The translations under genes were made by a program, and so were the position numbers. The notes beneath the pieces are model-generated. The model saw nothing but the letters and a program-made list of their open reading frames with translations. It had not been told where the DNA came from and made no database searches. A stretch of 64,000 bases of DNA from Eutrigla gurnardus (taxonomy: Eukaryota > Chordata > Actinopteri > Perciformes > Triglidae): contig OY741275.1 in NCBI GenBank assembly GCA_963514095.1, positions 8,999,151 through 9,063,150 on the forward strand, written 5' to 3'. Shown here piece after piece: positions 46,957 through 59,439 of the stretch (position 1 is its first letter; each line of letters begins with the position of its first letter).

Positions 46957-49544
46957 GACTCATTTTTGCACAGAAAAACACATGCACACAATACATTTAT
47001 GCACACACACAGGCCCCCCCACTGTATAGGCAGCTCCATCAGACGACTGGTACACTGTTCCCAGGTTGGAGTTTGAAAGTGGGAAGTTCAACAGGATCCC
47101 ATTGTGGAACATTTCTAAAGTCAGGATGCCGACAGACAATTCTTTCCCAAAGGAACCTGCAGTGATGACATCCGAAGTGAAAAGACTCTCAGTATACGGA
47201 AGCGACCTATGCCTGTGTAACCATCGTCCTCTGGTCTTGTCCCCAAACCTTCGTATCAGCCATTGATTTAGTTGCAGCAGCCAAAAATCTCATCCCAAGC
47301 CACCCCTTGCCCAAAAAAACCTAGCCATATGCCAGTACTGCACTGCCTGCTAAACACAACTCCAGCTGCTGGGATTCCCTCGCAGGCCTTGAATGAAGTA
47401 CAGAATGTGATAGTGAGAGAAAGGAGAGTCAAGAAAGCTGCTTGTATGATGAGAAAGGGGTACCTCCGACACACTGCGGCGAGAAAGAGAAGAAGGTAAA
47501 CGTGAGAGTGGTGTGGCAGTAATTGTGGTTGTTTACAAGGCCGGTGAGTAAATAGAGTAAAATCCACCTCTTCGCTAAAACACCTTTATGAAAAATGAAA
47601 CTGCGGTTACTTGTAAGAGCGCTTGCTCTCTGATCTCCCCACAGACTGGCAACACGGTGCATCCGAGCAGAGGACAGAGGAAAAGCCTCATCCATTATTG
47701 AGGTATTCTGTTTGTGGGTTGGTGGCAGTGGGGCGTAACATTGACCTGGAATGGGTTGAAACATGCAGGGATTTTGCCCCCTTAAGATCACTGGCCTACA
47801 AAAACAGATCCTGGTGGTAGTCTTCAGGCAGCGGAAGTTGCTGTCCAGTTGTGCACCATTATCACTATATAAACTGAGTCTAGTAGAGAATGGAGACATT
47901 GTAGTTGGCATTTACTTTCTCAAAGTTACTACAATAACTTTTAACTGGTTATGAAAAAGGCTTAATGTAATATGGAAACCAGTAGCCTATATGACATACA
48001 TGAACTGACCATCTGTGAGAACATTGCCTATTTCGATATAGTTATTTTTAATGCCCTTCATTGTTTCTGATTCTCCACGACATCCGACGAAACAATTTAC
48101 AGCATGCATGCATTCACGGAAAGCTCCGCACCCGGCAGCATCAGCTCGTCTGTGGCTGCAAAGCCAGCTTCCTGGGAACCATCATTGACACCACGCTGCT
48201 AGAGGCCACGGCTGTATTGTTGGGTCTGCCCGCTGGAGGCAAGGGAGGCAGAGGACACCCTGAAACACAACTGCATGGGGCAGACTGTCAAACCCTGCTG
48301 CAGTAAAATGAGAGGTCATTTCGACACAAAGCACCAAAATCCACAGAAAATGAAAGTGTCTTGTAGTAACTTTAAGAAAATAATTTGGGCTTGGTGAACT
48401 CAAAAGCCAAAGTTATACTCTGCATGACATAAATGTATCATAAAAGGGGTAAAAATGGCGGAAATGTCCGTGCAGTCACTACGCACCATGTGGTAGCATA
48501 GCATTGTACTGTGCATGTTTGGAGCACATCCTCCAAGCAGACATTAACAGAACTACTCTGTGTCCGTGGCTGTCCGTGTAGGCGACCGTTTGCAAGTATA
48601 ACCGAGGCCTGACACTACCATCCACATCGTATCAACAACAGCTCCTGTGCGATGTATGCCATAGGACACTTCTAGTGGGTCAAGGATTGAAATAAATCCT
48701 CTCAAGGGTAAAACAGCAGGGCCTCCATGGTTTTCATTTACCAGAGCATTGACAGGGGAACTAAATTTATCAGTCTATTTCAGGGAGGTCTATCTCTCCT
48801 CCAGTGAAACCCTACGCCTAATTACCGTGTCAAACATCAACTCACAATGTCAAGTGTGCTATGTGAGTGCACATCCCAGATCCTGCCCCTACAACTTCAA
48901 TGCGTTCATGAGGTGTTTACCCACGCCAAATAAAGACGTGATGGAGGAATTATGTTTGATGGAAGATGCATATATCAATCGGAAACTGTCAACCATAGAG
49001 GTAATTCAGTGTTTATAAAGAATGTATCCATATTACTGTCCCCACAATATGGCAAATTACTTATAGTAGTGTGTGCCGAAAGAGTATATGTATATTTCTG
49101 GAAAGTAGGAGTAGCTCACATATACTGTACACACAAATGTGTATTAAATATATCATTGTTCTTCATGTGGAAATCTTAGCTTAGAGGAGTTCAGATCAGT
49201 ATTCTTCAACGTGCAGAACTACTACAGTCGCTCTCTGAAGGCAGTTTCCCACTTTGTCTCATTCACAATATTCTAGATTTTAATTTAGTGTTGCATCATC
49301 TTCTCTCCTCAGCTTGGCTTCTTACTTGCGTGTAGAAGAAACAGGAGCGACAAATGCATAAAAATGACAGAATGTGTGACAAAATACTCATGGTTCGCAT
49401 ATACACGGCCTTTGTCAGCGAACGGAGACAGCTCAAGTGCTTGTATATCAGTTGAAAGTAAAGCTAGTTCAATAATAAAGTGTATTGCAGATATATCAGA
49501 AATGTACTGATACTATGTGTTTGAGTTAACAAAAATAATCTACA

Positions 49545-50045
49545 GCCGTGCTAGCAGCTCTATGAGGCTCTACTAAAGTACAGCTGTGCTGTGCTTTGAG
49601 CTAAATGCTAATGTCAGCATGCTAACGTGCTCATAATTACATGAATGTTAACATCTTTATGCTAAACAGGTTATGTTCACCATGTTTTCCTTCTAAGTTT
49701 ATCATGTTAGCATGCTAATGTTAGCTAATTAGCAAAAAACACAAAGCCCAGCTGAGACCGATAGGAATATCATTAGTTTTGCAAAGCATACAATTAATTT
49801 TGGTGACATGAATAGCTGAACCAAATAACTAGTGGCATTCCGTTTAGTAGCTGCTGAGACAGTTCACTTCTACTCACAATCAATCTCACAAGCAATCTCA
49901 AACTTATGGTGGCGCTACATGAAAAGTCAAAGAATCACATCCTCTGGGGACCATGACCATCTGTATAAAATGTAAAAGGCAATACATCCAAAAGTTGTTG
50001 AGAGATTTCAGTCTGGATCAAACTGGTGGACCAACAAATCTAAAT
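49545..50045. repeat. Percomorph dispersed repeat ('gctagcatgctaa' type)
   Basis: Shows the familiar order gctaatgtcagcatgctaac, gttatgttcaccatgttttc, catgttagcatgctaatgtt, acacaaagcccagctgagac, attagttttgc, atggtggcgctacatgaaaa, aaaagttgttgagagatttc. The phrase order matches a repeat found throughout percomorph genomes. The mobilising element is not apparent. Confidence 0.6.
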
Positions 50046-52402
50046 AGCTCTAAAATGTCAGAATGTTGGGTTTATATGGCTGCAAACTTTTTTTAAGGAA
50101 CACATGTAGGGCATTCTCATCATGAATGTTTATGTTTATGATAAAATAATAGAAGAAGAGAATATCAGCTGATATTCACCTTTTTTGAAAACTCTCGAAA
50201 ACTGATATCGGCCTTAAAAAAGACAGTGAAGTTGAGAATATTCCATCACACACACTTACCCTGAGGTCAAGAATGAACCTTCATGCTGAAGAAATTTCCC
50301 ACGAGATTTCCAAAGAGACCATACATTTGTGCATGTTAAAACTCAAATGTGTGTGACGTTAGTGGACAACTGCCTTGCACCCTGCTCAAGTGTTAACAAT
50401 GCAGGGCAGAGGGAGACTGACGGGTGTTCGGATGGTACTAACTGAGCTCCGCTGTAGGGTCAGGCTGTGATGCCTTCAAACCCTATTTCCCTTTAAAATA
50501 CACCGAGTCGTTACTCTTGCACCCAGGCTCCATGAGAACAGACAGGATATCCGGTGTATCCTCACACACTGTAGATGTCGACTCCACCCATGATTTTTGG
50601 TTTCTTCAAACAGCATCAACGTCAACTGGGATGGAGTTCACATTTGTCATGTATCAACTACCATCCATCTCAATATTTTCTGTTTTAATATACACCGATT
50701 GTAAGCCACTGAATATAACTGGCATTATACCCACACTGTAGCAATATCACAAGATAAGAAATGCAGCCCGTCATAATTTTGAAAAACATTTTTTTCCTTC
50801 ATTTGTCCCCAATGGAGCCGGGGTGCCAAGAGAACTCAGTGGGAAAAGAGTGCATGTTTACAGTAACTTTACATTTATTGAGATAATTGTTTTAGACAGC
50901 TATATTACCAAGTGTATATATTTGTTTATAATATTTTATCTGAAGTTAACTTGCATCACTGCATGCCTGCCGAAACAAAAGGAGTGAACAAAAAGTTGAG
51001 TGAGGATCAGACTATTCAAACGTATTTCTTTAAAAATGTATTGGATATATTTATTTGTTGTGTTTTCAAACTTTTTTAACATTTTTTTTGCAGCATGCTT
51101 ATAATCATGTGCATTTTCAAGTTTCTGCCATTACAACATCCATTTGTGATTGATTGTGGAATCAAAGGGCAGCGATGTGAAGGCCCACACAGAGTCTGTC
51201 TGAGTGAATTTCCAATATGTGTAAAAACTCATGTCTCGTCCTGTCCTTTGAAGTAATCAATTGCCTTAACAAATAAATGGATTCACTCTGTGCTCACCCA
51301 GGGTCACTGCGAAACATGATCAAATCGTATAGAAAGGATGATTATTTGTAGCAACATTGCCCTAAAATTACAAACAAAAACATTGCTTTAACACAGACTG
51401 TCAACAGCTGACCAAAATGCAGAAAATGCTTTGAATATTTGGCAGCTCAGCTTATACTTGTTTCACTGTCATTCTCGCAGCAGATTTGTTACCACCACAG
51501 TAAAGGACCAATGTAGTTTGCTGCTACTGAGCTCTCCTTTATGAGTAAACAGTGGAGGTGATAACTGTGTCAATACAGAATATCACCAGCCTTATCCTGT
51601 TACACAGAGTTCACCAGGTTCAGTAACATGTTAAGAAAAATCCAGCCATGTATTCTCAAATATATGAAGTTGGTTTACTTTTTCTTCTGTTTGAGATATG
51701 TGTTGTTGTTGTTTTGAGAATGATGTTTGACAACTCTCAGTAAAGGGACAACAAGTTCACATTCAGCCACAGGCTATATGTGTAGTTACCAGACAGGTTT
51801 CCAGTTTAATTAAAACCCTGTAGTAAACACATGACTCAGTCAAGTTACTACTACTGGAAACATTGGTATCTCCCCTTTGATTTCTCCTTGTGTGATTGAT
51901 AAAGCACACGTTTATTTTAATTTATATAGGCCTATATATACACACACACAACAAGAAAAATAAATCAGAAATGCAATATTTAACTATAATTAATATATTT
52001 CTTAAGAATAGTTTGACATCCTGGGAAATATGTTTATTAATGTTCACGTGTTAGTTGTGAAGATCAAAACCACTGTTATGTCGGTGTGTTAACTACAGTG
52101 GCAATGTGAGTTAGCTTACCATGAAGACACATCCCCAGTCACATTGTGCACCAATCCATACAAAACAAATGACAAGAATTGATTCGTATTTTATATCAAA
52201 ATTGAATCATCTTTTCTTCCTGTAAACCTAAATATGATGTGTGTTTATGTAATGTGAGACCATCCAATAATATCATAACATCCATCCATCAAGCAATCTG
52301 CAACTTTGAGTAAGTAAGTATTGTAGACATGATATGAAAGCAGCATAAAAAACAAAACAAATCAAATCTCTTTCCAAAAATGTTACACTAGTTCTTTAAA
52401 TG

Positions 52403-52770
52403 GGGGCTAGTAAATAGGTAGTACTGTCGCCTCACAGCAAGAGGATCCCGGGTTCGATTCCCAGATCGGATTCAGGTTCCTTCTGTGTGGAGTTTGCATG
52501 TTCTCCCCGTGTAAGCGTGGGTTCTCTCCGGGTTCTCCAGCTTCCTCCCACAGTCCAAAGACATGCAGGATGGGGATAGGTTCATTTTTGATGACTGTCC
52601 CGTAGGTGTGAATATGAGAGTGAATGGTTGTCTGTCTACATGTCAGCCCTGTGATGGACTTGCGTCCTGTCCAGGGTGTACCTCGCCTTCGTCCAATGTC
52701 AGCTGGGATCGGCTCCAGCCCCCCCGCGACCCTGAATACAGGATAAAGCGGTAGACGATGGATGGCTGGA
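52403..52770 (+). mobile_element. tRNA-related SINE with 14-bp target-site duplication
   Basis: The head carries gtcgcctcacagcaag and a pol III B box GGTTCGATTCC at about 52451-52461. The body has the well-known fish phrases gtgtggagtttgcatgttct, ccccgtgtaagcgtgggtt, cccacagtccaaagacatgc, gtgaatggttgtctgtc and tgtcagctgggatcggctcc. The tail is gataaagcggtagacgatgg. It is flanked by TAGTTCTTTAAATG at 52389-52402 and 52771-52784, a perfect duplication showing a recent, complete insertion. The 63-codon frame across it is incidental. Confidence 0.85.
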
Positions 52771-55494
52771 TAGTTCTTTAAATGTGACTATCTGAGCCCC
52801 CTCCCCCTACGTTTTGCTTGGCCCTACCCAACTCTGAGGCAGTCCTGACCAGTGTGATCCAGATCTCGTCCTGGCACAAAGCTGAGTGACATCAGAAGCA
52901 CAGATACAGCGGAGCCCCTGCAGGGTGTTGCTGCTCTACATGTACATTAAATCATCAAATCCTACAAATTAGGTTTACAGAGCAGATACTACATATCACA
53001 ATAACAACGTCATCAGAGAGCTTCAGGGGATTACTACGGAGTTGGAAAATTCTCCTGTATGGAACCAAGATGACAGTTAACCAAGTTATCTGGTTCATAA
53101 ACTCTGATACGAGCTGTCTGTTCCCCCTCGGGGTCAGTGTGGTGGGGGGCTCGCAGCCCACGGAGGGTCAAGGGCAGACCGCCCCCTGTGTTCACCGGGA
53201 CCTGATTGAATGAAAGAGGTTGAAAATCAATATGTCCATCATTTGCAGTCTGCCCTGTGTCTGTCTATATGTCATCCTCACTGTTGGCATTTTCATGGAA
53301 TAAAGATTTTAGCAAACAGAGGAGGTGGAAATGCATTTTGTCCCTTTTTCCTTAATTCACATAAACGAATGTCACTCCTGGATTTCTACTTAAGGTGCTT
53401 GTATTTGAATTGACCTTTGAACTTCATACACTACTTCTGTTATTTATTTTTAAAAAGAACATTGACTCATCTGATATAATCAGATTATGTTACATGTAGC
53501 CTGATAAAGACAGGAAACTGATTAGATAATTCTCTTTATCTTCATGGACCATTTGAAACCAACATTAAAAACATTAAAAAGTCAGTTCCAACTGAGAGGA
53601 AATCTGTGATGAGAATGACTGAGAGAACAAACCATGAGATAATGATATGATATGAAGAGTCCAGAGGTCAGGTGGCCAAAATGATATCTAACTATATTAG
53701 GTCAGGCGGACCTTTAAAGGCTAAACTTATTTCACCATGATTTTGTATTGAAGCAAATTACATGAAAGAAAAACACTGTATTTTGCTGTAGGATTCCATA
53801 ATGCTGTCGGACACTTATAACAATCTGAGCCTGAGTGACAAAAACAAGCATTTTTAGTGGACGTACATTGACGGTGAGGAGTTGCCCCGAGCGATGACAT
53901 TGCAGCCCGCTGAGCGTCTGCTGTTTTCTCCCAGTACTGGACTACTTTTTGATGAAAATGTCTACTTAAGTATTCAATTATTATGAGCGATACTTAAAAT
54001 ATCAGCATATCAGCTGTGCCTGTAGTTACACACTCGGTTTCAGGTGTGTTTTGTCTCGTTTGTCTCATGAGTTGAAATCTCAAACCTGAAAGGAAACAAT
54101 GACTGATAACACCTGATAAGCTCATTAAAATAGATCAAAGAGAAGGATTTGTAGCGGCATGTTTAAATGTTCTTTTTGCCCCTTTGGCCCTAATCTGCAG
54201 CCCAGTAGCTTATAATAGAGCCAGTTAAATCAGAGCGAGAAAAAAAGGAGAGAAAATGTCAAAGAAGATGGAGGCACTGAATTACGAACGGGAGAGACAA
54301 AAAGCAGATATTAAAAGAAAGCATGGTTATACAACGCGGAGCCTCAGTGGAGTCTGCCTTTGGCAAGGCTTCTTGAGTATGGCTGCTAAGATAACAAGGC
54401 AGGAATTATCTCCCAAAGTGCTATTAATAGCAGACAAGTCACATCTTGTCCCGCAGTGAGAGAGCATCCTGCACCCAGAGGCACTACTTTCCCATTTTAA
54501 CTCTTTTTGAAATGTGCATTTTGACAGACATTTCCAAGCTAAGACAGACTGCCAAGACTCTCAATTATAACGTTCTCACCCAGCTGTGCTTCATCACGGT
54601 GGCTGTTGTTTAGCTGTGGTCAGACCGAAGGTCTGGTTCACTGATTAGTTTGAATTGAAGCTATAAGAGATTGCTTTCTCCACTGCTGTTTCCTTAAAAT
54701 GACAAAAAAAATCCCTTCATATTTTTTTATATCAGAATTCAATAATCTCTTCTTCCTGTAAAACAAAATATGACATGTGCTTACATAAGCTACGAACCAA
54801 CTTCAACCAATAACTTCATCATGACTTCCATCCAACAATCAATTTGCAAATTTAATGACAAGTCTGGTGATTCTTTCCTTTCTTAACCTCGAGCCCATAT
54901 GATATGAAAGCCAACGTCCATACATTTGCATGAGGGATTGTGGTTCAGAGGCTCCAGGCGGGGGGGTTTTGTGGCTTCCTCACCTGGTTCAGTAAAGGTT
55001 TCTTAGTATCAGGATTAGCCCGGCCTGCTCCCAGGCAGCGCTGCTGACCTGGCTGTTATGTCAGTGTCACACTAACCTACAGTAGTAGTCTTCTAGGGAA
55101 CAGGCTTCAAATCTCACCCTGCCTTCGCAACGCCCACTCTCACACTCGCAGTCATCCGGGGAGAGAAAGAGAGAGGAATATACACAGGCAGCATGTCACC
55201 CTTTGCATATGGCACATTTATTTAAGGAAAGAGTAAGAAAAGCAACACAATGTGCTCACTCTCCACACGCCTCCGTGTGACCACCCACCACATCCGCACC
55301 AACGAAGAGGTGCACCATGCAGTGGACTTACAGGCTGTTGGTTTTAAAATATGTCCTCTGCTATTAAATGCTTCACGCACATGTACTGTTGAATTTAACA
55401 GGGGATATTTTTAAGCCATCTCACCTCCAATTTTTTCGGGCACCAGCCTATCTCCAAGTGGAGCTTATATCCTGAAAGACAAGCTGTTTGCCTT

Positions 55495-55507
55495 TGGCCT
55501 TTGACCT
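55495..55507 (-). promoter_or_regulatory. DR1 nuclear-receptor site upstream of etv5
   Basis: On the minus strand AGGTCA-A-AGGCCA, a direct repeat with 1-bp spacing as bound by HNF4, COUP-TF or RXR heterodimers. It lies about 1.4 kb upstream of the promoter in a stretch free of recognised transposons. A single site can arise by chance. Confidence 0.3.
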
Positions 55508-56846
55508 TTGGTATGGCCAACAAAGATAGCACCGTATGTCCTGTGTCACTGCCACATGCGTGTTTGTCTATATTATGCCACTGCAGCAGGCTCCTAATCT
55601 CTGCATCATGGCTGCAGGGATTCGCCTCGGGATTATAGTTTTTGTACCGGCTGCTGGAATTTTGTGTGTGCAGTGACACAGAGTTTATATGGGGGATTCC
55701 TAATTTAGTGACTGAGGTGATGATGACAAAGGTCATTAATTCAAGACCTTTAACCTTTGGGCTTCAACAGCCGTTCCTCAGTTGTGGGCACTTGCACACA
55801 AGTCATGATATCGTATTTTCTCTGAATGCTTTATGAAGGCCAACTTGGAAAGTGGAAGTTAAAGGTATTTTATTACATTTGAAGAACACTTGTTTTAAAC
55901 TAATGTTTCAGTTTTCATAACAGATTACAAACAGCCACAGAATAAAACCTTTTTTGATAAGATGAACAACATAATGACCATGTTGCTTTACTTTGAGCCT
56001 GGGGTTTAACATGTGTGGAACTGGATCATTAAACAAAGCATGAATTTGCACAGCAAATATCATGGTTATGAATGTTTGAGCTACTTTGTATCAAAGTTTG
56101 AGCTTATGACATTGTGGTTATTGCGGAAATAATAGTTGATGATCAGTTATGGAAATCATTCATCTTCTTACTTCATAGCGATCTGCTATGAAAAAGGTCT
56201 CGATTCAACTTTTATATGTTTGGGTGGCAAAAGAAAACATAAGGATTGGTCTACTAGGAAACATAAACATCCATGATATAGATCAGAAGATATTTCTAAG
56301 AAAGAAAGAGCTGGTTAAAAGTAGCTATTGTAGATGAGGTCATGCTCTCAGTAGCCACGTAGGAAAGACTTACATTTTACAAGTATGCAAAATGTAATGT
56401 GTACATTTTTTAAATAACACATGGGTACGTACTTAATATGAGGATTCAACTATTTTAGACTCAAATAATTTGATGTACTTCTAGTCCTACAAAATTATTA
56501 TTCAGGATTTACCGGGAATATCTACAGTGAGTGATGAAACAAACAAACAAACAAGTCATTTGTGTTGTGAAAAACGACCTTAGGTTTTTAATTAATTATT
56601 TGCCAAAGCCAATGGCACAGCTTAAATCCAATTTGTTCTCACAGTGTAATAATCTATCTTTGGAGTCCAGGGAAAGTCAGCGTGATACTGTCGGTGCCAC
56701 AGCAGCGTCTCAATAGGTCTGTGTCAATCTTGAGTACATTTCCACTGCAGCTGGCCCTTTAACAAACACATCTTGGCACGTTGATGGGTGAAAAAAATGT
56801 GAATGAAATCCAGCCATTCATAAAAATAGGCTTCTGCTGCGCTGCG

Positions 56847-56933
56847 ATTGGCCAAACAGAGCCTTATGCATAATGCATTAGCTCCGGAGACGCCATTGGC
56901 TGCTCACTCAACGGACAGGATGGACCCACCAAT
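56847..56933 (+). promoter_or_regulatory. etv5: Putative etv5 promoter: three CCAAT boxes and POU-like palindromes
   Basis: Inverted CCAAT boxes (ATTGG) lie at 56847-56851 and 56895-56899, and a direct CCAATCA at 56929. Between them two 10-bp perfect palindromes abut with shared bases: TTATGCATAA at 56864-56873 and TAATGCATTA at 56871-56880. Together they make ATGCAT-A-ATGCAT (56866-56878). No TATA box is evident. The region becomes CpG-rich downstream, and a good splice donor lies about 210 bp on at 57142. The arrangement suits an NF-Y-dependent promoter, but the start site cannot be placed from sequence alone. Confidence 0.6.
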
Positions 56934-56959
56934 CAGTGCGCGTCACTGCGTGCCTCTCG

Positions 56960-57141
56960 AGCCCTGGGGAAAAGCACCCGGGCCATTAACGAAAAGCTCA
57001 GTCAAGTTTTGTGAGTCGGAGGAGGCACATCAGTTTATCAGTACGCAGCCGATCACGCGAGTACCGACACGTTGTTTTCGTATTTGTGGATATTGATACC
57101 GTATTCTTGCGACACAGAGGACGTCTATATACAAAGACAAG
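56960..57141 (+). other. etv5: Probable noncoding exon 1 of etv5 (5' UTR)
   Basis: The 3' boundary is inferred from the donor CAAG|gtaggc (GT at 57142). The 5' boundary is only approximate, placed downstream of the CCAAT cluster. No in-frame coding matches the PEA3 family here, consistent with a leader exon, as the ATG is in the next exon. An alternative is that transcription starts inside the GC-rich block at 57300-57600. Confidence 0.4.
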
Positions 57142-58861
57142 GTAGGCTGCACTATTTGTTTCGGGGAAAACTTGCTTTTATGAAGCCCCGTTATGCCAAA
57201 TTTTATAACGCTCTCTTACACTGCAAACGAGCGCAACGCCATCTTATTTAAAGATATTTACTTAGTCAACCATTTTATATCGGCTCTTTTCTGCATGGAA
57301 TAGCCGCCGTATGTCGTCTTCAAGCCCGGTGTATGTTGTATTCGACCCTCGGTGTATCTGCGTCGGTATTGACTTTGGCTTATCAGAGTGCTCGGTCGAC
57401 TGTTTGTGACTTTTTTATGAATGGACGGACCGTTTTTTTTCTTTCCTCTGTGTTTCCACACGGGTCGAGTTTCACTTCATTGAGAAAAACAAGGGAGGGA
57501 TGGGTGGGGGAAGGGCGGGGAGAAGGTGGAGGACGAGTAGGGAGGGGGGGCTGGCGGGCAGGGGGTGTCGGGTGATCTTCGTCCCCCAGCGGTGGCCTCC
57601 TCAGTTTTGGCAAAAATGCAGAACTTCTACAGTAAATGAACGAATTTCTCTGAATTACGGAGTGTTCAAGTTTGTATGTGTATCTTCTTTTCATACCGCA
57701 ATAGTTGCGAAGCTATAGAGAACATTCTCAACTAACCGCGCTGGTAAACTTTGTCTAGTTTTTGGTGCGTTTTAGGGACCGTATCGCACGTACCGTTTTT
57801 AAATATATATATTATAATCGAATCTAATAGTTGACGCTGCTGTCTATGTCTGTCTAATATATATATATAGTTTATTCTCGGTGAAGTAACTTTTTTGCCT
57901 CACTTTAGAATTGCCTCTATGTTTAACGTCTCAAATCTCGCAGGCGCACTCTTTAAGCTTTTACTGATTTCTAACTACGTGCGAATGTCAGGATGTGTTA
58001 TTGACTTAATTGCCGCGGTATATGAAGCCATACTCCATACGTAGACGAGTACAGTGCGTTCCAACGTTATAATTATACTATGTGCTTTTAAACATTGCCC
58101 AGCGGCTATCTGCATCAGTCGAGCATTCGAGGGAGGGGGGGTGAGTCATGTCACTCCGCTGATCAGGGAGATGTGAGAATACAGGGCCGTGCTAGTGGCG
58201 TTGTTGTTGTTTTTTCCCCTTGCGAGTGTTTGAGTTGATAGTAATGTTCACGGGGCGCAGGAAATTCGAGTTCTGTTAGTTGTAGCACCAGTATTGTCAC
58301 CCAACAGTAGTTTCAATCTCCTATAAGACCCTAATCAGCTCCATGACTGATCTTGTTCAGGAGGTGTTAGGTTGTAGTGCACGCCACAGACCGTGGATTC
58401 ACTCCAAAGAGTGCCCTTCATTCTTTTTTAGCTCTCTCTTTTTTTTTTCTTTACTCGACATCTCCAAGCTGCTTATATTGGAAAGTAGTGCCCACAGATG
58501 GCCAGTGAGCGTGGTTTATATAAGTGTTGCGTGTGCTCCACGGTGACTGTGTTTACGTTGCGCTGCACTTCCTCTCACTCTGCGCGGCTCAGTTGAAAGA
58601 GACGTTTGTTGGTCAAACAGGCCACGGGGAGATGGTGGCCTTGTTACAGCGTTAGAGTTTGATGTAGCACACCAGTTGTGTTGCTGTATACACACATTAC
58701 AAAATAACCAAGCCCAGGTCAGCTCACAGTATGGCCTCAGAAATCACAATGAAGTGAATCAAAACCCAATCTAATGAAAAACTTAAAAAAACAACATGTG
58801 TCCATCATTTCTTAGCGGTTTTGTGACCTGCTGTATTTTTTTCCAACCTTGTGTTTTACAG
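57142..58861 (+). other. etv5 first intron, CpG- and G-rich
   Basis: About 1.7 kb between the proposed leader exon and the first coding exon. It starts CpG-rich, carries a G-rich tract with at least six G-runs at 57493-57520, short TA runs near 57810 and 57860, and further G-rich sequence at 58130-58142. No coding sequence is recognised. Part of it may be an alternative promoter or leader exon. Confidence 0.5.
57493..57520 (+). other. Potential G-quadruplex tract in etv5 intron 1
   Basis: Six runs of three or more G separated by 1-2 bases (GGGAGGGATGGGTGGGGG then AAGGGCGGGG) on the sense strand, about 350 bp after the proposed exon 1 donor. This satisfies the usual G3+N1-7 rule with spare runs. 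Confidence 0.6.
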
Positions 58862-58987
58862 TGACCCGGACGCTGTCGCTTTAAAGCGAACACATCCCCC
58901 TCCCCTCCAGTATTGGACCCCCCAAATCACCCAGATAACATGGATGGATTCTACGACCAGCAAGTCCCATTTATGGTCCCACCCAGC
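58862..58987 (+). CDS. etv5: etv5 first coding exon (start codon at 58940)
   Basis: The exon probably starts at 58862 after ttgtgttttacag; an alternative acceptor (ctcccctccag) would start it at 58911. Coding begins at ATG 58940-58942 in the context aacATGG and reads MDGFYDQQVPFMVPPS before AGC|gtaagt. MDGFYDQQVP is the conserved N terminus of ETV1 and ETV5, which fixes the start. The part before 58940 is 5' UTR. The exon ends in phase 0. Confidence 0.93.
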
Positions 58988-59177
58988 GTAAGTAGACAAA
59001 CGCCAGCATCACGTCGTCACACTTTCAACCCCACGGCTCTGCATTATGGATGGACCTCCTCGGAGACGCCATAGATCACTGTACATTTGTAATGCACTTA
59101 CATACCATTTGCATTGTCCTTTGGGAGGTCAATTGGCTTCTCCCGTTGACATCTCTTCATCTTCTCCTTCTCGACAG

Positions 59178-59271
59178 CACAAGTCTCACGTGGGAGAAGC
59201 GTCTCACAACAGGCCTCTGAACGACAGGAAAAGAAAGTTTGTCGACACAGAACTCGCCCAGGACACAGAAG
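59178..59271 (+). CDS. etv5: etv5 coding exon: NDRKRKF.DTELAQD segment
   Basis: Acceptor ccttctcgacag, donor GAAG|gtaacc, 94 bp. It encodes HKSHVGEASHNRPLNDRKRK then FVDTELAQDTE plus one base. The basic RKRKF followed by D.ELA.D leads into the acidic activation domain in all PEA3-group proteins. Phase fits both neighbours. Confidence 0.93.
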
Positions 59272-59391
59272 GTAACCTTGTTGGACGTGAATGAGCGGCA
59301 CCGGGTAAAAGTGTTGGCTGCATGTTATTAGAACAAAAAATGAAATCGGTGGGAGACGTTGCTCAATATCTTTCACTTCTTGATTTTTCAG

Positions 59392-59439
59392 ATCTCTTCC
59401 AAGACCTCAGTCAGCTGCAAGAGATCTGGATAGCAGAAG
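59392..59439 (+). CDS. etv5: etv5 coding exon: acidic activation domain core
   Basis: A 48-bp exon between cttgatttttcag and GAAG|gtgagt. With its split codons it encodes DLFQDLSQLQEIWIAE, the amphipathic acidic helix that forms the N-terminal transactivation domain of the PEA3 group. Very short, but recognised unambiguously from the conserved LFQDLSQLQE.W.AE phrase and consistent phase. Confidence 0.94.

Larger units (their letters stand above)
46957..56840 (+). other. dgkg 3' UTR and dgkg-etv5 intergenic region
   Basis: After the stop comes AC-rich sequence and then unremarkable AT-rich DNA. AATAAA occurs at 48691-48696, 48929-48934 and 49474-49479 (the last followed by a GT-rich stretch), so the polyadenylation site could be at any of these and is not settled. 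The interval also holds a percomorph dispersed repeat (about 49545-50045), a SINE (52403-52770), and a less repetitive stretch at about 54100-55850 that could carry regulatory elements. I see no further protein-coding gene; open frames of up to 160 codons lack family similarity and splice context. Confidence 0.6.

Noticed and set aside
47429..47911. 160-codon minus-strand frame after dgkg
   Set aside because: No recognisable domain, no splice or promoter context, and low-complexity stretches. Treated as chance.
47641..48310. Possible protein-coding remnant downstream of dgkg
   Set aside because: Short open frames in mixed strands with no motif I can recognise; not supportable as a gene.
52403..52520. 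Possible tRNA gene from the B-box sequence
   Set aside because: No complete cloverleaf; body, tail and target duplication show a SINE.
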